Source: Lachnospiraceae bacterium (GTDB lineage Bacteria > Bacillota > Clostridia > Lachnospirales > Lachnospiraceae). Taken from it: a stretch of DNA of 64,000 nt. How positions within the stretch are numbered: the first letter of the stretch is position 1; every line of letters begins with the position of its first letter. The notes beneath the pieces were generated by a model. It had not been told where the DNA came from, ran no database searches, and saw nothing but the letters and a program-made list of their open reading frames with translations. Of the stretch, positions 26,580 to 34,421 are shown piece by piece. The stretch lies in the NCBI GenBank assembly GCA_910575275.1, contig CAJTEE010000008.1, forward strand, positions 111,665 through 175,664, in the 5' to 3' direction. Position numbers and translations under genes: made by a program.

Positions 26580-27047
26580 ATGAAACGACCGCTTGCGTAT
26601 ATCACCGCTCCCTGGAGCAAGAACCCCCATGAAAACGCGGCAAACGCCGCCAGCTACTGCCGCCAGGTGTATGACGCCGGATATTCCCCGGTCTGCCCTG
26701 TTTTGTTCCTGCCGCTGTTTTTGAAAGATGAAATCCCCCAGGAACACAAGGACGGAATCGACATCGCCAGAGATTTCGTCGTCGCAAAGTCCGCTAAACT
26801 CCGTTTCCGCCTGTCGGCGAAAACTGCGTCCGCTCCCTTGCTCCTCCTCTCCCCACAAAATCTTCAATTTTGCGGGGACCCCGATTACCGCTCCCATGTG
26901 CTGGTGGTCTGCGGACACTCGACCGATGAAACGGTCAAAAACGATATTGCCACCGCTGAACGCCTGCGGATCACCGCCACCACACTGGACGGGATTCTGA
27001 CGGTGAAAGGCCAGGGCCGGGAGAAAGGGGGCGCACACCATGCCTGA
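26580..27047 (+). CDS. DUF4406 nucleotide-sugar-fold protein with a 37-residue insertion
   Basis: The 155-aa protein begins RPLAYITAPWSKNPHENAAN and continues QVYDAGYSPVCPVLFLPLFL, the DUF4406 pattern (nucleoside 2-deoxyribosyltransferase-like fold). After KDGIDIARD the family normally continues directly to RSHVLVVCG. Here 111 bp (26776-26886) are inserted, flanked by GATT and keeping the frame. The inserted 37 residues (FVVAKSAKLRFR...) have no family support. Function of the family in ICEs is unknown. Confidence 0.75.
   Translation: MKRPLAYITAPWSKNPHENAANAASYCRQVYDAGYSPVCPVLFLPLFLKDEIPQEHKDGIDIARDFVVAKSAKLRFRLSAKTASAPLLLLSPQNLQFCGDPDYRSHVLVVCGHSTDETVKNDIATAERLRITATTLDGILTVKGQGREKGGAHHA
26776..26886. 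repeat. 111-bp in-frame insertion within the DUF4406 gene
   Basis: A GATT direct repeat (26772-26775 and 26883-26886) brackets a 111-bp segment. It contains an inverted repeat CCCC-N-CAAAAT/ATTTTG-N-GGGG. Removing it rejoins ARD to YRSHVLVVCG in frame. It looks like a miniature palindromic repeat element. Confidence 0.55.
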
Positions 27048-27351
27048 GCAAAAGACCATCGGCCAGCTGATGGAGGAAATGCGGCTTAAAGCCGGGGCGC
27101 GGGAGTATTCCGGCCATAGTTACATGGACTTAAACCGGTTCGCGGAGGACACCCGGCACATGATTATTTTTGATACCCTGACCGCTGATTCCCCTGTTGG
27201 CTGGAAAGGGGAACGCAGCCGCGCCTTTCTCACCGAGGAGAGATATAAAAAGTCCCTGGAACGCCAGGAGCAGGGGCATATCAGGATTGTGAGCCATGCG
27301 AAGGTCCGAAACGGAAACCTGCGCTATGACCGGCAAGACCAGCTCCGATAG
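27040..27351 (+). CDS. Small ICE protein, GH-ERF-TR domain
   Basis: The 103-aa protein has MEEMRLKAGAREYSGHSYMDLNRFAEDTRHMIIFD, then SPVGWKGERSRAFLTEERYKKS and IRIVSHAKVRNGNL. It is a clear relative of the products at 25,072 and 44,430. Its ATG overlaps the end of the DUF4406 gene, so it is co-translated. Unknown role, but repeated occurrence in unrelated elements suggests a general element function. Confidence 0.7.
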   Translation: MPEQKTIGQLMEEMRLKAGAREYSGHSYMDLNRFAEDTRHMIIFDTLTADSPVGWKGERSRAFLTEERYKKSLERQEQGHIRIVSHAKVRNGNLRYDRQDQLR

Positions 27352-27393
27352 AGAAACCATGCAGAAAATCCATAGAGAGGAGGCGAAACACCC

Positions 27394-27885
27394 ATGCAGG
27401 ACGAAGTGGAAAGCAAAACCCTGACGCTCATTGTCAGCGGCACAAAGTTCACCGGCAGGCTGTTCAAAGCGGCAATTATGAAGTATCTGGCGCACCTGAA
27501 AGAGCAAAAGATGCAGAAACAGCGGGAAAAGGGCGCGGAGGTCAAGCCCCAGGGCAGGCAGACGGTGAAGCAGCTCATCGGGCAGAACCAGGGCGTGTCC
27601 AATCTTGAGATCACAGACCCCTCCATCAAGGCGTTTGAACGGGTTGCCCGGAAGTACGGCGTGGATTACGCGGTAAAGAAGGACCGCAGCTGCTCCCCGC
27701 CCAAGTACCTGGTCTTTTTCAAGGCCCGCGATGCGGACGCGCTGACCTCCGCGTTTACCGAGTACACCCAGAAGAAGGTCCGCAAGGCGTCCCGCCCGTC
27801 TGTGCTGGCGAAGCTGAACCAGTTCAAGGAGCTGGTGAAAAACGCGGTGGTGGACCGCACCAAGCGAAAGGAGCTGGAACGATGA
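27394..27885 (+). CDS. PcfB-family protein (DUF3801)
   Basis: The 163-aa protein has the DUF3801/PcfB pattern: SGTKFTGRLFKAAIMKYLAHLK near residue 15, GRQTVKQLIGQNQGVSNLEI near 50, and AFERVARKYGVDYAVKKD near 72. PcfB of enterococcal pCF10 works beside the coupling protein PcfC. Its stop overlaps the start of the VirD4/TraG gene (ATGA), the standard pcfB-pcfC arrangement. Confidence 0.88.
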   Translation: MQDEVESKTLTLIVSGTKFTGRLFKAAIMKYLAHLKEQKMQKQREKGAEVKPQGRQTVKQLIGQNQGVSNLEITDPSIKAFERVARKYGVDYAVKKDRSCSPPKYLVFFKARDADALTSAFTEYTQKKVRKASRPSVLAKLNQFKELVKNAVVDRTKRKELER

Positions 27886-28415
27886 AAAGACCATTGAACA
27901 TCAAGAAGCTCGTTTTGCTGAACCTGCCCTATATCCTGATGGGGCTGTTCGCCACCAACTTCGGGGAGGCGTGGCGGATGGCCCAGGGCGCGGACGCATC
28001 GGAAAAGGCGCTGTCGCTAATCTCCGTCCTTCCGGCGGCGCTTGGAAGTTTCTGGCCCAGCTTTCACCCGCTGGACCTGCTGGTCGGGCTGTGCTGCGGC
28101 GCGGCGCTCCGGCTGGCTGTTTACCTGAAAGGCAAAAACGCCAAGAAGTACCGCCCGAATATCGAGTACGGTTCCGCGAGATGGGGAAATTCCCAGGACA
28201 TCGCCCCTTATGTCGATCCGGTATTCCAGAACAATGTAATCCTCACCCAGACGGAACGCCTTACCATGAGCAGCCGCCCCAAGGACCCCAAGACCGCCCG
28301 CAACAAAAATGTGCTGGTGATCGGCGGTTCCGGCTCCGGCAAGACCCGCTTCTGGCTCAAGCCCAACCTGATGCAGCTCCATAGCTCGTATGTGGTTACT
28401 GATCCGAACAGATAA
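27882..28415 (+). CDS. VirD4/TraG coupling protein, part 1 of 4 (N-terminus)
   Basis: This 177-codon frame encodes two N-terminal membrane segments (about residues 10-35 and 48-82) and the Walker A GGSGSGKTRFWLKPNLM near 147. It breaks after SSYVVTDP, where homologues continue KGTILVECG. The last codons (NR-stop) come from IME-B. The coupling protein is the ATPase that delivers the relaxase-DNA complex to the secretion channel. Joined with 38393-38884, 52717-53289 and 63418-63661 it makes one 611-aa frame. As it stands the fragment cannot function. Confidence 0.9.
   Translation: MKRPLNIKKLVLLNLPYILMGLFATNFGEAWRMAQGADASEKALSLISVLPAALGSFWPSFHPLDLLVGLCCGAALRLAVYLKGKNAKKYRPNIEYGSARWGNSQDIAPYVDPVFQNNVILTQTERLTMSSRPKDPKTARNKNVLVIGGSGSGKTRFWLKPNLMQLHSSYVVTDPNR
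28404..28408 (+). repeat. Left attachment core of IME-B
   Basis: CCGAA, repeated at 38388-38392. The -10 hexamer TATAAT at 28417-28422 lacks a -35 partner here. In the excised circle it would be paired with TTGACA (38379-38384) at a 16-bp spacing. Confidence 0.7.
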
Positions 28416-28469
28416 GTATAATAAGGTTATAGGGAAGCGCGCACCCTCAAAGAAAGGAGGTTACACACC

Positions 28470-30836
28470 ATGAAGAAGCAGGCAGAGAAAGACAAAATCA
28501 CCGCCCTATACGAAAGACTCTCACATGACGATGAACGGGCAGGCGAATCCGTGAGCATTGAGAACCAGAAGCGGATTTTGGAGGATTACGCAAGAAAAAA
28601 CGGCTTTACCAATATCCGGCATTTTACCGATGACGGAATCCGGGGAACTACTTTCAAGCGTCCGGGGCTGGACGCTATGTTAGACGAAATCCGGGCGGGG
28701 AACGTGGCAACAGTTATCATCAAAGACCAGAGCCGAATCGGGCGTGACGTGGTTGAAGTGGGGCTATTAAAGCGCACCTTTGACGAGTACCATGTGCGTT
28801 TTATCGCCGCAAATGACAACCTTGACACCGCCAACGGCTTTGATATTATGTCTATCTTCCGTGACGTGATAAACGAGTGGTACGTTGCCGACACCAGCCG
28901 CAAAATCAAGGCTGTTTTCAAGTCCAGAATGGAAAAGGGCTTGCGCTGTTCCGGCAGTGTCTGCTATGGCTACCGCGCTTCCAAAGAAGAAAAAGGAGAA
29001 TGGATAATTGACGAGGAAGCCGCCGCCGTTGTGCGCCGCATCTTCCAGAGCGTCCTTGCCGGGGAAACCATAGCCAGCATAGCAAAGGCACTCCGCACCG
29101 AGAAAATCCCTATCCCGTCCGAGCATTGGAAACGGGCGGGCGAACCAGTCCGGGCGGCAAAGTACGCCGACCCCTACGCATGGTCAGCGACCACTATCGG
29201 CTACATACTGAAACGCCCGGAATATATGGGGCGCAAGGTATTAGGGAAAACCGTATGCGAGAACTACAAGACCAAGAGCAGCCGCAAGACCACGCCGGAG
29301 GAACAATATATCTTTGAGGGCGCAATCCCCGCCATTGTGGACGTGGAAACGTGGCAGACCGTACAGAAGATACGGGAAACGGTACGCCGCGCACCTAAAC
29401 GGCAGAACGCCCCTAACCGCTTGACCGGGCTTCTCTACTGCGCCGACTGCGGTTCAAAGTTGACACACCGATACAACCTTGTGCAAGGGAAATGGATTGA
29501 GGACGCTTTTATCTGCTCCGGCTACCGCCACTTAATCCATGACTGCACCATGCACCATATCCCCACGGCGAAGATTGAAGCCGCTATCCTTGCCGTTATC
29601 CAGCGCGTGAGCTGGTATGTGCGGCACAATGAAAAGGAGTTTACAGAGCGTGTCCGGGAAGCGTCAGACCAGAACCAAGAGAAAACCGTCAAGGAATGTA
29701 AGCAGAAAATCAGCAAGGCACAGAAGCGGCACAAAGAGCTTGATGGGCTTGTGAAAAAGCTGTATGAGGGCAACGCCACGGGCAAGATACCCGACAAGCA
29801 TTTTACCCGGCTTCTTGCTGAATATGACGAGGAACAGACCGGGCTTGAAACGTCCATAGCGGAATGGCAAAGGCAGATTGAAAGCTGGAACGCTGATAAG
29901 CTGAAAACAGACCAGTTTATCCAGCTTGTGAAACGCTATACCGACTTCTCCGAATTGACAACGCCCATGCTCAACGAGTTTATCGAGAAAGTGATTGTGC
30001 ATGAGGGCGAGGGGCGGGGGAATGACCGCCGCCAGCGGATAGACATTTACCTAAACTTTATCGGGGCTTTTGAAGTACCCGCCCATATTGTCACCCCGGC
30101 AGAGGTAGAGGAACAACGCCGCCAGCAGGAGGAACAGGCGGCAAAGGAAGCACGTTCAAAGGAGCTTGAAAAGGCGCGGTACGAGAAGCGCAAGGCAGAG
30201 AAACGGGCATTTACCGCAAAGAAAAAAGCGGGGCTTCTCACGCCGGAAGAACTGGAAGCAGAGGAAAAACGGCTTGCACATAACCGGGAGTGGCAAAAGG
30301 AATGGCGGGAGAAACGCAAAGCCACAGAGCCGCCCAAGCCGCCTAAGAAAAAATCCATAAAGGAGCTTATGGAACTGGAAAAGACCGGGGCAGAACTTAC
30401 GCCGGAGGAAACGGAACGGCTTGCAGAACACCGCCGGAAAAAAGCCGCACAGCATAAGGCGTGGCGCGAAAGGCAGAAAGCCGGACAGCCAAAGACAAGA
30501 ACACTCAAAGAGCTTGCCGCCGCCCAAAAAGAGGGGGAAGCCTTAACGCCGGAGGAAACGGAACGTCTGGAAGCCCATAGAAGCCGGAAAAAGATAGCAA
30601 GGGAAAAACTGGTACGGCAAGCCGAAACCGACCCGGCAGCAGCGGCAGAATTGGCAAAGCAGAGGGCGTATGCTTCCGAAGCCACCAAGAAATCCCGGCA
30701 GAAAATGTATGATGAAGCCGCCACTGGAAACCCCGAAGCGGTAGAACGCTATGAAAATTATCTTGCTGCAAGGCGGGAAGCATACCACAGGAAAAAACAG
30801 GAAGCCACCGCCGAAAAAGCAGAGCAAAGCGCATAG
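28470..30836 (+). CDS. TnpX-like large serine recombinase of IME-B
   Basis: The 788-aa protein has a resolvase domain with nucleophile Ser18 in ALYERLSHDDE and Arg in KDQSRIGRD. The recombinase domain, zinc ribbon (CADCGSKLTHR...CSGYRHLIHDC) and coiled coil follow. It is longer than TnpX (707 aa) because residues about 560-788 form a highly charged tail. The tail has three imperfect repeats of about 45 residues, each containing LTPEE(L/T)E. AAAGGAGG precedes the ATG. It is the first gene from the left end, so a promoter assembled in the circle would drive it. Confidence 0.92.
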   Translation: MKKQAEKDKITALYERLSHDDERAGESVSIENQKRILEDYARKNGFTNIRHFTDDGIRGTTFKRPGLDAMLDEIRAGNVATVIIKDQSRIGRDVVEVGLLKRTFDEYHVRFIAANDNLDTANGFDIMSIFRDVINEWYVADTSRKIKAVFKSRMEKGLRCSGSVCYGYRASKEEKGEWIIDEEAAAVVRRIFQSVLAGETIASIAKALRTEKIPIPSEHWKRAGEPVRAAKYADPYAWSATTIGYILKRPEYMGRKVLGKTVCENYKTKSSRKTTPEEQYIFEGAIPAIVDVETWQTVQKIRETVRRAPKRQNAPNRLTGLLYCADCGSKLTHRYNLVQGKWIEDAFICSGYRHLIHDCTMHHIPTAKIEAAILAVIQRVSWYVRHNEKEFTERVREASDQNQEKTVKECKQKISKAQKRHKELDGLVKKLYEGNATGKIPDKHFTRLLAEYDEEQTGLETSIAEWQRQIESWNADKLKTDQFIQLVKRYTDFSELTTPMLNEFIEKVIVHEGEGRGNDRRQRIDIYLNFIGAFEVPAHIVTPAEVEEQRRQQEEQAAKEARSKELEKARYEKRKAEKRAFTAKKKAGLLTPEELEAEEKRLAHNREWQKEWREKRKATEPPKPPKKKSIKELMELEKTGAELTPEETERLAEHRRKKAAQHKAWRERQKAGQPKTRTLKELAAAQKEGEALTPEETERLEAHRSRKKIAREKLVRQAETDPAAAAELAKQRAYASEATKKSRQKMYDEAATGNPEAVERYENYLAARREAYHRKKQEATAEKAEQSA

Positions 30837-31149
30837 CCGCCCCCTCTGAATATCAAAAGACGGAAAAGCAAGGGCGCATTGTGGAAATGTGCATAACAGG
30901 CTATGGAATCATGGATAACTCTGTTCACAGCACATGGAAAAGCAAAGAGCAGCTTTCCCACGTCCTGCAAACAGAGTTACCCACAATTCCAAAAGACAGC
31001 CAGTTATACACATTACAGCACAATGCCGACTACTACGGAATCCTGCTCATTCCTTATATTTTGTAAAAAACTGTCTGTTATTCCATAGTGACAATTAAAA
31101 AAATAGGTGTATGCGATAAACAAAATTAACGATTATCATAAATAAATTA
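30837..31149. other. Intergenic region of IME-B with a doubtful small ORF
   Basis: This stretch follows the recombinase gene. A 61-codon frame at 30881-31066 (MEMCITGYGIMDNSVHSTWK...) has protein-like composition, but no clear ribosome site was found. Otherwise only AT-rich sequence leads to the next promoter. Confidence 0.35.
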
Positions 31150-31178
31150 TTGACTTTCATATATCTTTGTTCTATAAT
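31150..31178 (+). promoter_or_regulatory. Promoter of the DUF2975 operon
   Basis: TTGACT (31150-31155) and TATAAT (31173-31178), 17-bp spacer, 22 bp before the AT-rich operon. Confidence 0.8.
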
Positions 31179-31200
31179 CGCTACATAGGAGGTAAAGAAA

Positions 31201-31743
31201 ATGAAACCAAGTCAAGAGAAAATCAGGAGTATGAGTAAGACAATAAGCATTGTACTTAAGTTGGGATTTATTGTATCGAATGTTATCGTAATATTATCCT
31301 TAATAGCAATCGGCATTTTAGTGCTTTCGGGTGAAGAAACGAAATTATCTTTTCTTGCTGCATTCAATGTTACAGCGAATAATGGAACTACAATAAGTAT
31401 TGAGGCGCGGTCACTTTTGATTATGTTTGCATTTATGCTGATTGATACAATACTTATCTCGCTTGCGATATTTTTTGTCTATGCCATATTTGATAAAATC
31501 AGAAAAGGTTTTACGCCATTTACACATGAAAATACTACCCGAATTAAAAAAGTTGCAATTATAACGGCTATTTTGAGTATAGTTGGAAGCTATTCCGATT
31601 CATTGGTGGATTATTACACCATTGGAGAATTAACATGGCGGGTTAATATTATTGGAATGATAGTTGCGATAATTGTTTATTGTATTTCTTTGATATTCAG
31701 TTATGGTTGTGATTTGCAAAAGGAATCAGATGAAACATTGTGA
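31201..31743 (+). CDS. DUF2975-family membrane protein
   Basis: The 180-aa protein has four hydrophobic segments (about residues 18-45, 80-102, 118-138 and 150-172), consistent with the four-helix DUF2975 family. These proteins are usually encoded with a small XRE regulator, as here. AGGAGG precedes the ATG. Function is unknown; in some genomes the pair is linked to membrane-stress or bacteriocin loci. Confidence 0.8.
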   Translation: MKPSQEKIRSMSKTISIVLKLGFIVSNVIVILSLIAIGILVLSGEETKLSFLAAFNVTANNGTTISIEARSLLIMFAFMLIDTILISLAIFFVYAIFDKIRKGFTPFTHENTTRIKKVAIITAILSIVGSYSDSLVDYYTIGELTWRVNIIGMIVAIIVYCISLIFSYGCDLQKESDETL

Positions 31744-31752
31744 GGTGATAAT

Positions 31753-31962
31753 TTGCCAATAATTATGAGGTTAGATAGGGTAATGGCAGATAGAAAAATG
31801 TCTTTAAAAGAGTTATCTGAAAAAGTAGGCGTTGCTAATGTCAATCTATCCAAGATGAAAACAGGAAAAATTAGTGCAATTCGGTTTTCGACTTTAGAAG
31901 CAATATGTGAAGTTCTGGATTGCCAGCCGGGGGATATTTTAGAATATAAAAAAGGAGAATGA
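31753..31962 (+). CDS. Small XRE-family regulator (YozG-like)
   Basis: The 69-aa Cro/CI-type protein has MADRKMSLKELSEKVGVANV and LSKMKTGKISAIRFSTLEAI, then CEVLDCQPGDILEYK, the conserved end of YozG-like regulators. I take the TTG at 31753 (spaced from GAGGTG) as the start because homologues have a few residues before RLDRVMADRK. It is paired with the DUF2975 gene. Confidence 0.85.
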   Translation: MPIIMRLDRVMADRKMSLKELSEKVGVANVNLSKMKTGKISAIRFSTLEAICEVLDCQPGDILEYKKGE

Positions 31963-31963
31963 A

Positions 31964-32272
31964 ATGAAAATTTGTGGGGCAGTACTTGCAATATTCTATG
32001 TAGGGTTAATGGTGTTCGCTGTCTATAAAGAAAAGATAAAAAGTATATCTTCTGCATTTATACTAATTGGTTGTTTGTTAGTATTTTTATATACGTTTTT
32101 AAACATGGTATGGTGCAAAAATTTTATAATGATTATGATTATTGGAATGTTAAGTATTTCTGTTGGTACATTTATGAATGGCTTCAAGCAAAATAATATT
32201 CATATTCATCATCATGTTATTCGCATTATTGTTGAAATAGTTATTACTATAATTTGTTGGATAGGCAGGTGA
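31964..32272 (+). CDS. Small membrane protein of unknown function
   Basis: The 102-aa protein has hydrophobic segments at about residues 3-20, 26-46 and 50-68, and a His/Ile-rich C-terminus (NNIHIHHHVIRIIVEIVITII). It begins 1 bp after the XRE stop with AAAGGAGAATGAAATG, so it is in the same operon. No family recognised. Confidence 0.55.
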   Translation: MKICGAVLAIFYVGLMVFAVYKEKIKSISSAFILIGCLLVFLYTFLNMVWCKNFIMIMIIGMLSISVGTFMNGFKQNNIHIHHHVIRIIVEIVITIICWIGR

Positions 32273-32276
32273 AAAA

Positions 32277-32462
32277 ATGAAACTCCAATGGGCATTTTGT
32301 CCGATTTGTCATAATAAAACAAGATTAAAGATTCGAGAAGATACCGTGCTTGAAAATTTCCCCCTTTTTTGTCCAAAGTGTAAACAGGAAACACTAATCA
32401 ATGTAACGCAATTTAATATTTCAGTTATCAAAGAGCCGGACGCACAGACGCAGAGCCGATAA
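32277..32462 (+). CDS. Cysteine-rich KTR-domain protein
   Basis: This 61-aa zinc-ribbon protein has CPICHNKTRLKIREDT near the start and CPKCKQETLINV near residue 40, the Cys-rich KTR family common on conjugative transposons. It probably binds zinc; role unknown. It lies 4 bp after the membrane protein and ends in the operon terminator. Confidence 0.85.
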   Translation: MKLQWAFCPICHNKTRLKIREDTVLENFPLFCPKCKQETLINVTQFNISVIKEPDAQTQSR

Positions 32463-32499
32463 TACGCAGAAGTAAAAATGCGGTTATCGGTTCTTTTTT
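32453..32499 (+). terminator. Terminator of the DUF2975-KTR operon
   Basis: GAGCCGATAA (32453-32462) and TTATCGGTTC (32484-32493) pair with one G-U pair, followed by TTTTTT. The left arm contains the KTR gene's stop codon. Confidence 0.75.
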
Positions 32500-32606
32500 G
32501 TAATCAATAATTACGGGGCAACAGCTTAGAGTGCTATTGCCCTTTGGATTATAAATGCAACTGTAAACCATGCACCGCCCCATGTGGGAGAAAGGGGGAA
32601 TTTTCT

Positions 32607-33050
32607 ATGGATTGCACAGAAGCATACAAGGAACACATCATGTATTCTTTCAATGGTTTCTGCAAAGTCGTCATACGCTATGCCGCTATCAACGCATGGC
32701 GCGACAGGAACAGGCGGCAGCAAAAAGAAATATCCTTTGAATACCTCACAGAAGAAAAGTTCTACCCTCTAAGCACATCAGATGAATTTCTCAAATCACC
32801 TTACGAACAATACCCCGTTACAATCTGCGGTCAGACAATTATCCTCACCAATGGGGAGCTTGCCGCCGCCCTGTTATCCCTGCCAGAGAAAAAGAGGGAA
32901 ATCATTTACCTTTACTTTTTCGGGAATTACACACAGCAGGAAATCGCGGATTTATACGGGCATTGTAAAAGTACAGCGTGGCATTATATCCATAGCGCAT
33001 TACAGATGTTGCAGAAAGAAATGGAGGGATTTTCACATGGGGAATACTAA
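32607..33050 (+). CDS. Sigma-70 region 4-like factor
   Basis: The 147-aa protein has a C-terminal helix-turn-helix (LLSLPEKKREIIYLYFFGNY, then TQQEIADLYGHCKSTAWHYI) matching sigma-70 region 4. The N-terminus lacks a clear region 2, so it may be a regulator rather than a full sigma factor. The ATG at 32607 follows a GAAAGGGGG site; the longer frame upstream has none. Such genes are standard in Tn916/Tn4451-like elements. Confidence 0.75.
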   Translation: MDCTEAYKEHIMYSFNGFCKVVIRYAAINAWRDRNRRQQKEISFEYLTEEKFYPLSTSDEFLKSPYEQYPVTICGQTIILTNGELAAALLSLPEKKREIIYLYFFGNYTQQEIADLYGHCKSTAWHYIHSALQMLQKEMEGFSHGEY

Positions 33051-33237
33051 CCTTGTGCCATATGAAACCATTGTCCGGGCAACAAACGGCGAGCCGGAAG
33101 CCGTGGACGAGGTTTTACGGCATTACAGCAAACGAATCCGCTTTGCCGCCCTTGAAAACGGGCACGTCAACACAGACACCGAGGACAGCATAAAACGGCG
33201 GCTTATCACTGCCCTGTTTCAGTTCCGCTTTGACTAA
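33037..33237 (+). CDS. Conjugative-transposon helix-turn-helix protein
   Basis: The 66-aa protein (MGNTNLVPYETIVRATNGEP...) has the pattern VDEVLRHYSKRIRFAALENG and ends LITALFQFRFD, the small HTH family found after sigma-like genes in clostridial transposons. GGAGGG precedes the ATG, which lies 14 bp inside the end of the sigma-like gene, so the two are coupled. Confidence 0.75.
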   Translation: MGNTNLVPYETIVRATNGEPEAVDEVLRHYSKRIRFAALENGHVNTDTEDSIKRRLITALFQFRFD

Positions 33238-33256
33238 AAAGGCAGCATGACAGGAG

Positions 33257-33685
33257 GTGAGGTTTGTCGGGAAAATAGCCATGCTGATATTCAACGATAC
33301 CGAGGAAAAAGCGGTTGAGAAAGCCATAGCCGCCCTTGCGGATATGATACCGCTGGAAGCCATACAGCCGCCCCACTCCCCGGCACTTATTTTTCCGGGA
33401 TTGGAAATAAGGCTGCACCAACGCCGGGTACTGAAAGACGGGATTGACGTTTCCCTCACCCGTCTGGAATACGGCGCACTCTGCTACCTTGCCGCCAGTC
33501 CGGGGAGGGTATTCACAAAGGCGCAAATCTTTGAAGCCGTGTGGAGCATGGAGAGTGAAAGCTGCCAGTCAAACGTGGCAAATGTGATATGCAATCTACG
33601 GAAAAAGATAGAGCCGGACAGCCGCCGCCCCACCTACATAAAGACCGTTTTAGGCATAGGCTACAAGTTTACTTCCGGGGAATAA
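33257..33685 (+). CDS. OmpR-type winged-helix DNA-binding protein without receiver
   Basis: The C-terminal 100 residues are an OmpR/PhoB winged helix: GLEIRLHQRRVLKDGIDVSL, TRLEYGALCYLAASPGRVFT, then SNVANVICNLRKKIEPDSRR and YIKTVLGIGYKF. The receiver domain of a response regulator is absent; only about 35 residues precede. Start uncertain: GTG at 33257 overlaps its ribosome site, while ATG at 33281 is far from it. Probably regulates element genes without phosphorylation. Confidence 0.75.
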   Translation: MRFVGKIAMLIFNDTEEKAVEKAIAALADMIPLEAIQPPHSPALIFPGLEIRLHQRRVLKDGIDVSLTRLEYGALCYLAASPGRVFTKAQIFEAVWSMESESCQSNVANVICNLRKKIEPDSRRPTYIKTVLGIGYKFTSGE

Positions 33686-33719
33686 CAACAGGATAACCGC
33701 CGCTATCGGCGAAGATACG

Positions 33720-33757
33720 AAACAGGAAATCAAGGAAAAAGGTTTCCTGTTTTTTTA
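33720..33757 (+). terminator. Terminator after the winged-helix gene
   Basis: AAACAGGAAA (33720-33729) pairs exactly with TTTCCTGTTT (33743-33752), followed by T residues. Confidence 0.85.
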
Positions 33758-34025
33758 CGCCCGTTTTGCTTATCCCCGGATTTACAGTGGGAGAAAATAC
33801 CGCCGCAAAGTTGGCGCAATCCACGCCACGCAAGCCGGGGAAAACGGCGAAAGCCAGCACAGCGGAATCCGTCAGTTACTAAGAGCAAGATTCTACCACA
33901 GTACCAAATTTCGCTAATCGCTCATTTTGTCCTATGGGAATCTTGTTGGGGTTGCCACCCCAAGCCCGCCTTTTTGCGGCTTGCGCCGCTTGAAAAAATC
34001 CACCCACGAAAGGAGGTTCACAGCC
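33758..34025 (+). other. oriT-like region of IME-B
   Basis: A gene-free region ahead of MobC and the relaxase. CAAGATTC near 33888 is inversely repeated as GAATCTTG near 33937. GGGGT-N4-ACCCC forms a hairpin at about 33949-33962, followed by GC-rich AAGCCCGC...GCGGCTT dyads. The position and dyads suggest the transfer origin. No nick site is assigned. Confidence 0.5.
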
Positions 34026-34421
34026 ATGAAAAGATACAACACGCCACACCGAAGCCGGGTAATCAAGACACGCTTGACCGAGGAAGAATACGCCGAATTT
34101 TCCGAGCGTGTTTCCCTCTGCAAAATGAGCCAAGCCGAGTTTATTCGGCAAGCCCTCATTAAGTCAAGCATACGCCCGGTTATCACTGTTTCCCCGGTCA
34201 ATGATGAATTACTCTCTGCCGTTGGAAAACTTACAGCCGAATACGGGAAAATCGGCGGCAACTTGAACCAGATTGCCCGCTGTCTGAACGAGTACGGCGC
34301 ACCTTATAACGCCCTCTCAAAAGAGGTACGAGCCGCCACAGCGGAGCTTGCCGCCTTGAAGTTTGAAGTCTTGCAGAAAGTAGGTGAAGCCGTTGGCAAC
34401 ATTCAAACATATCAGCTCTAA
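34026..34421 (+). CDS. MobC-family relaxosome protein
   Basis: The 131-aa protein has an RHH-like start (RVIKTRLTEEEYAEFSERVS), MSQAEFIRQALI, and the MobC signature KIGGNLNQIARCLNEYG. It binds oriT and positions the relaxase. AAAGGAGG precedes the ATG at 34026; a longer frame upstream lies in the oriT region. It overlaps the relaxase start by 38 bp. Confidence 0.88.
   Translation: MKRYNTPHRSRVIKTRLTEEEYAEFSERVSLCKMSQAEFIRQALIKSSIRPVITVSPVNDELLSAVGKLTAEYGKIGGNLNQIARCLNEYGAPYNALSKEVRAATAELAALKFEVLQKVGEAVGNIQTYQL

Noticed and set aside
30903..31088. Second small frame after the IME-B recombinase
   Set aside because: It overlaps another equally weak frame and neither has a ribosome site; kept only as a note in the intergenic entry.
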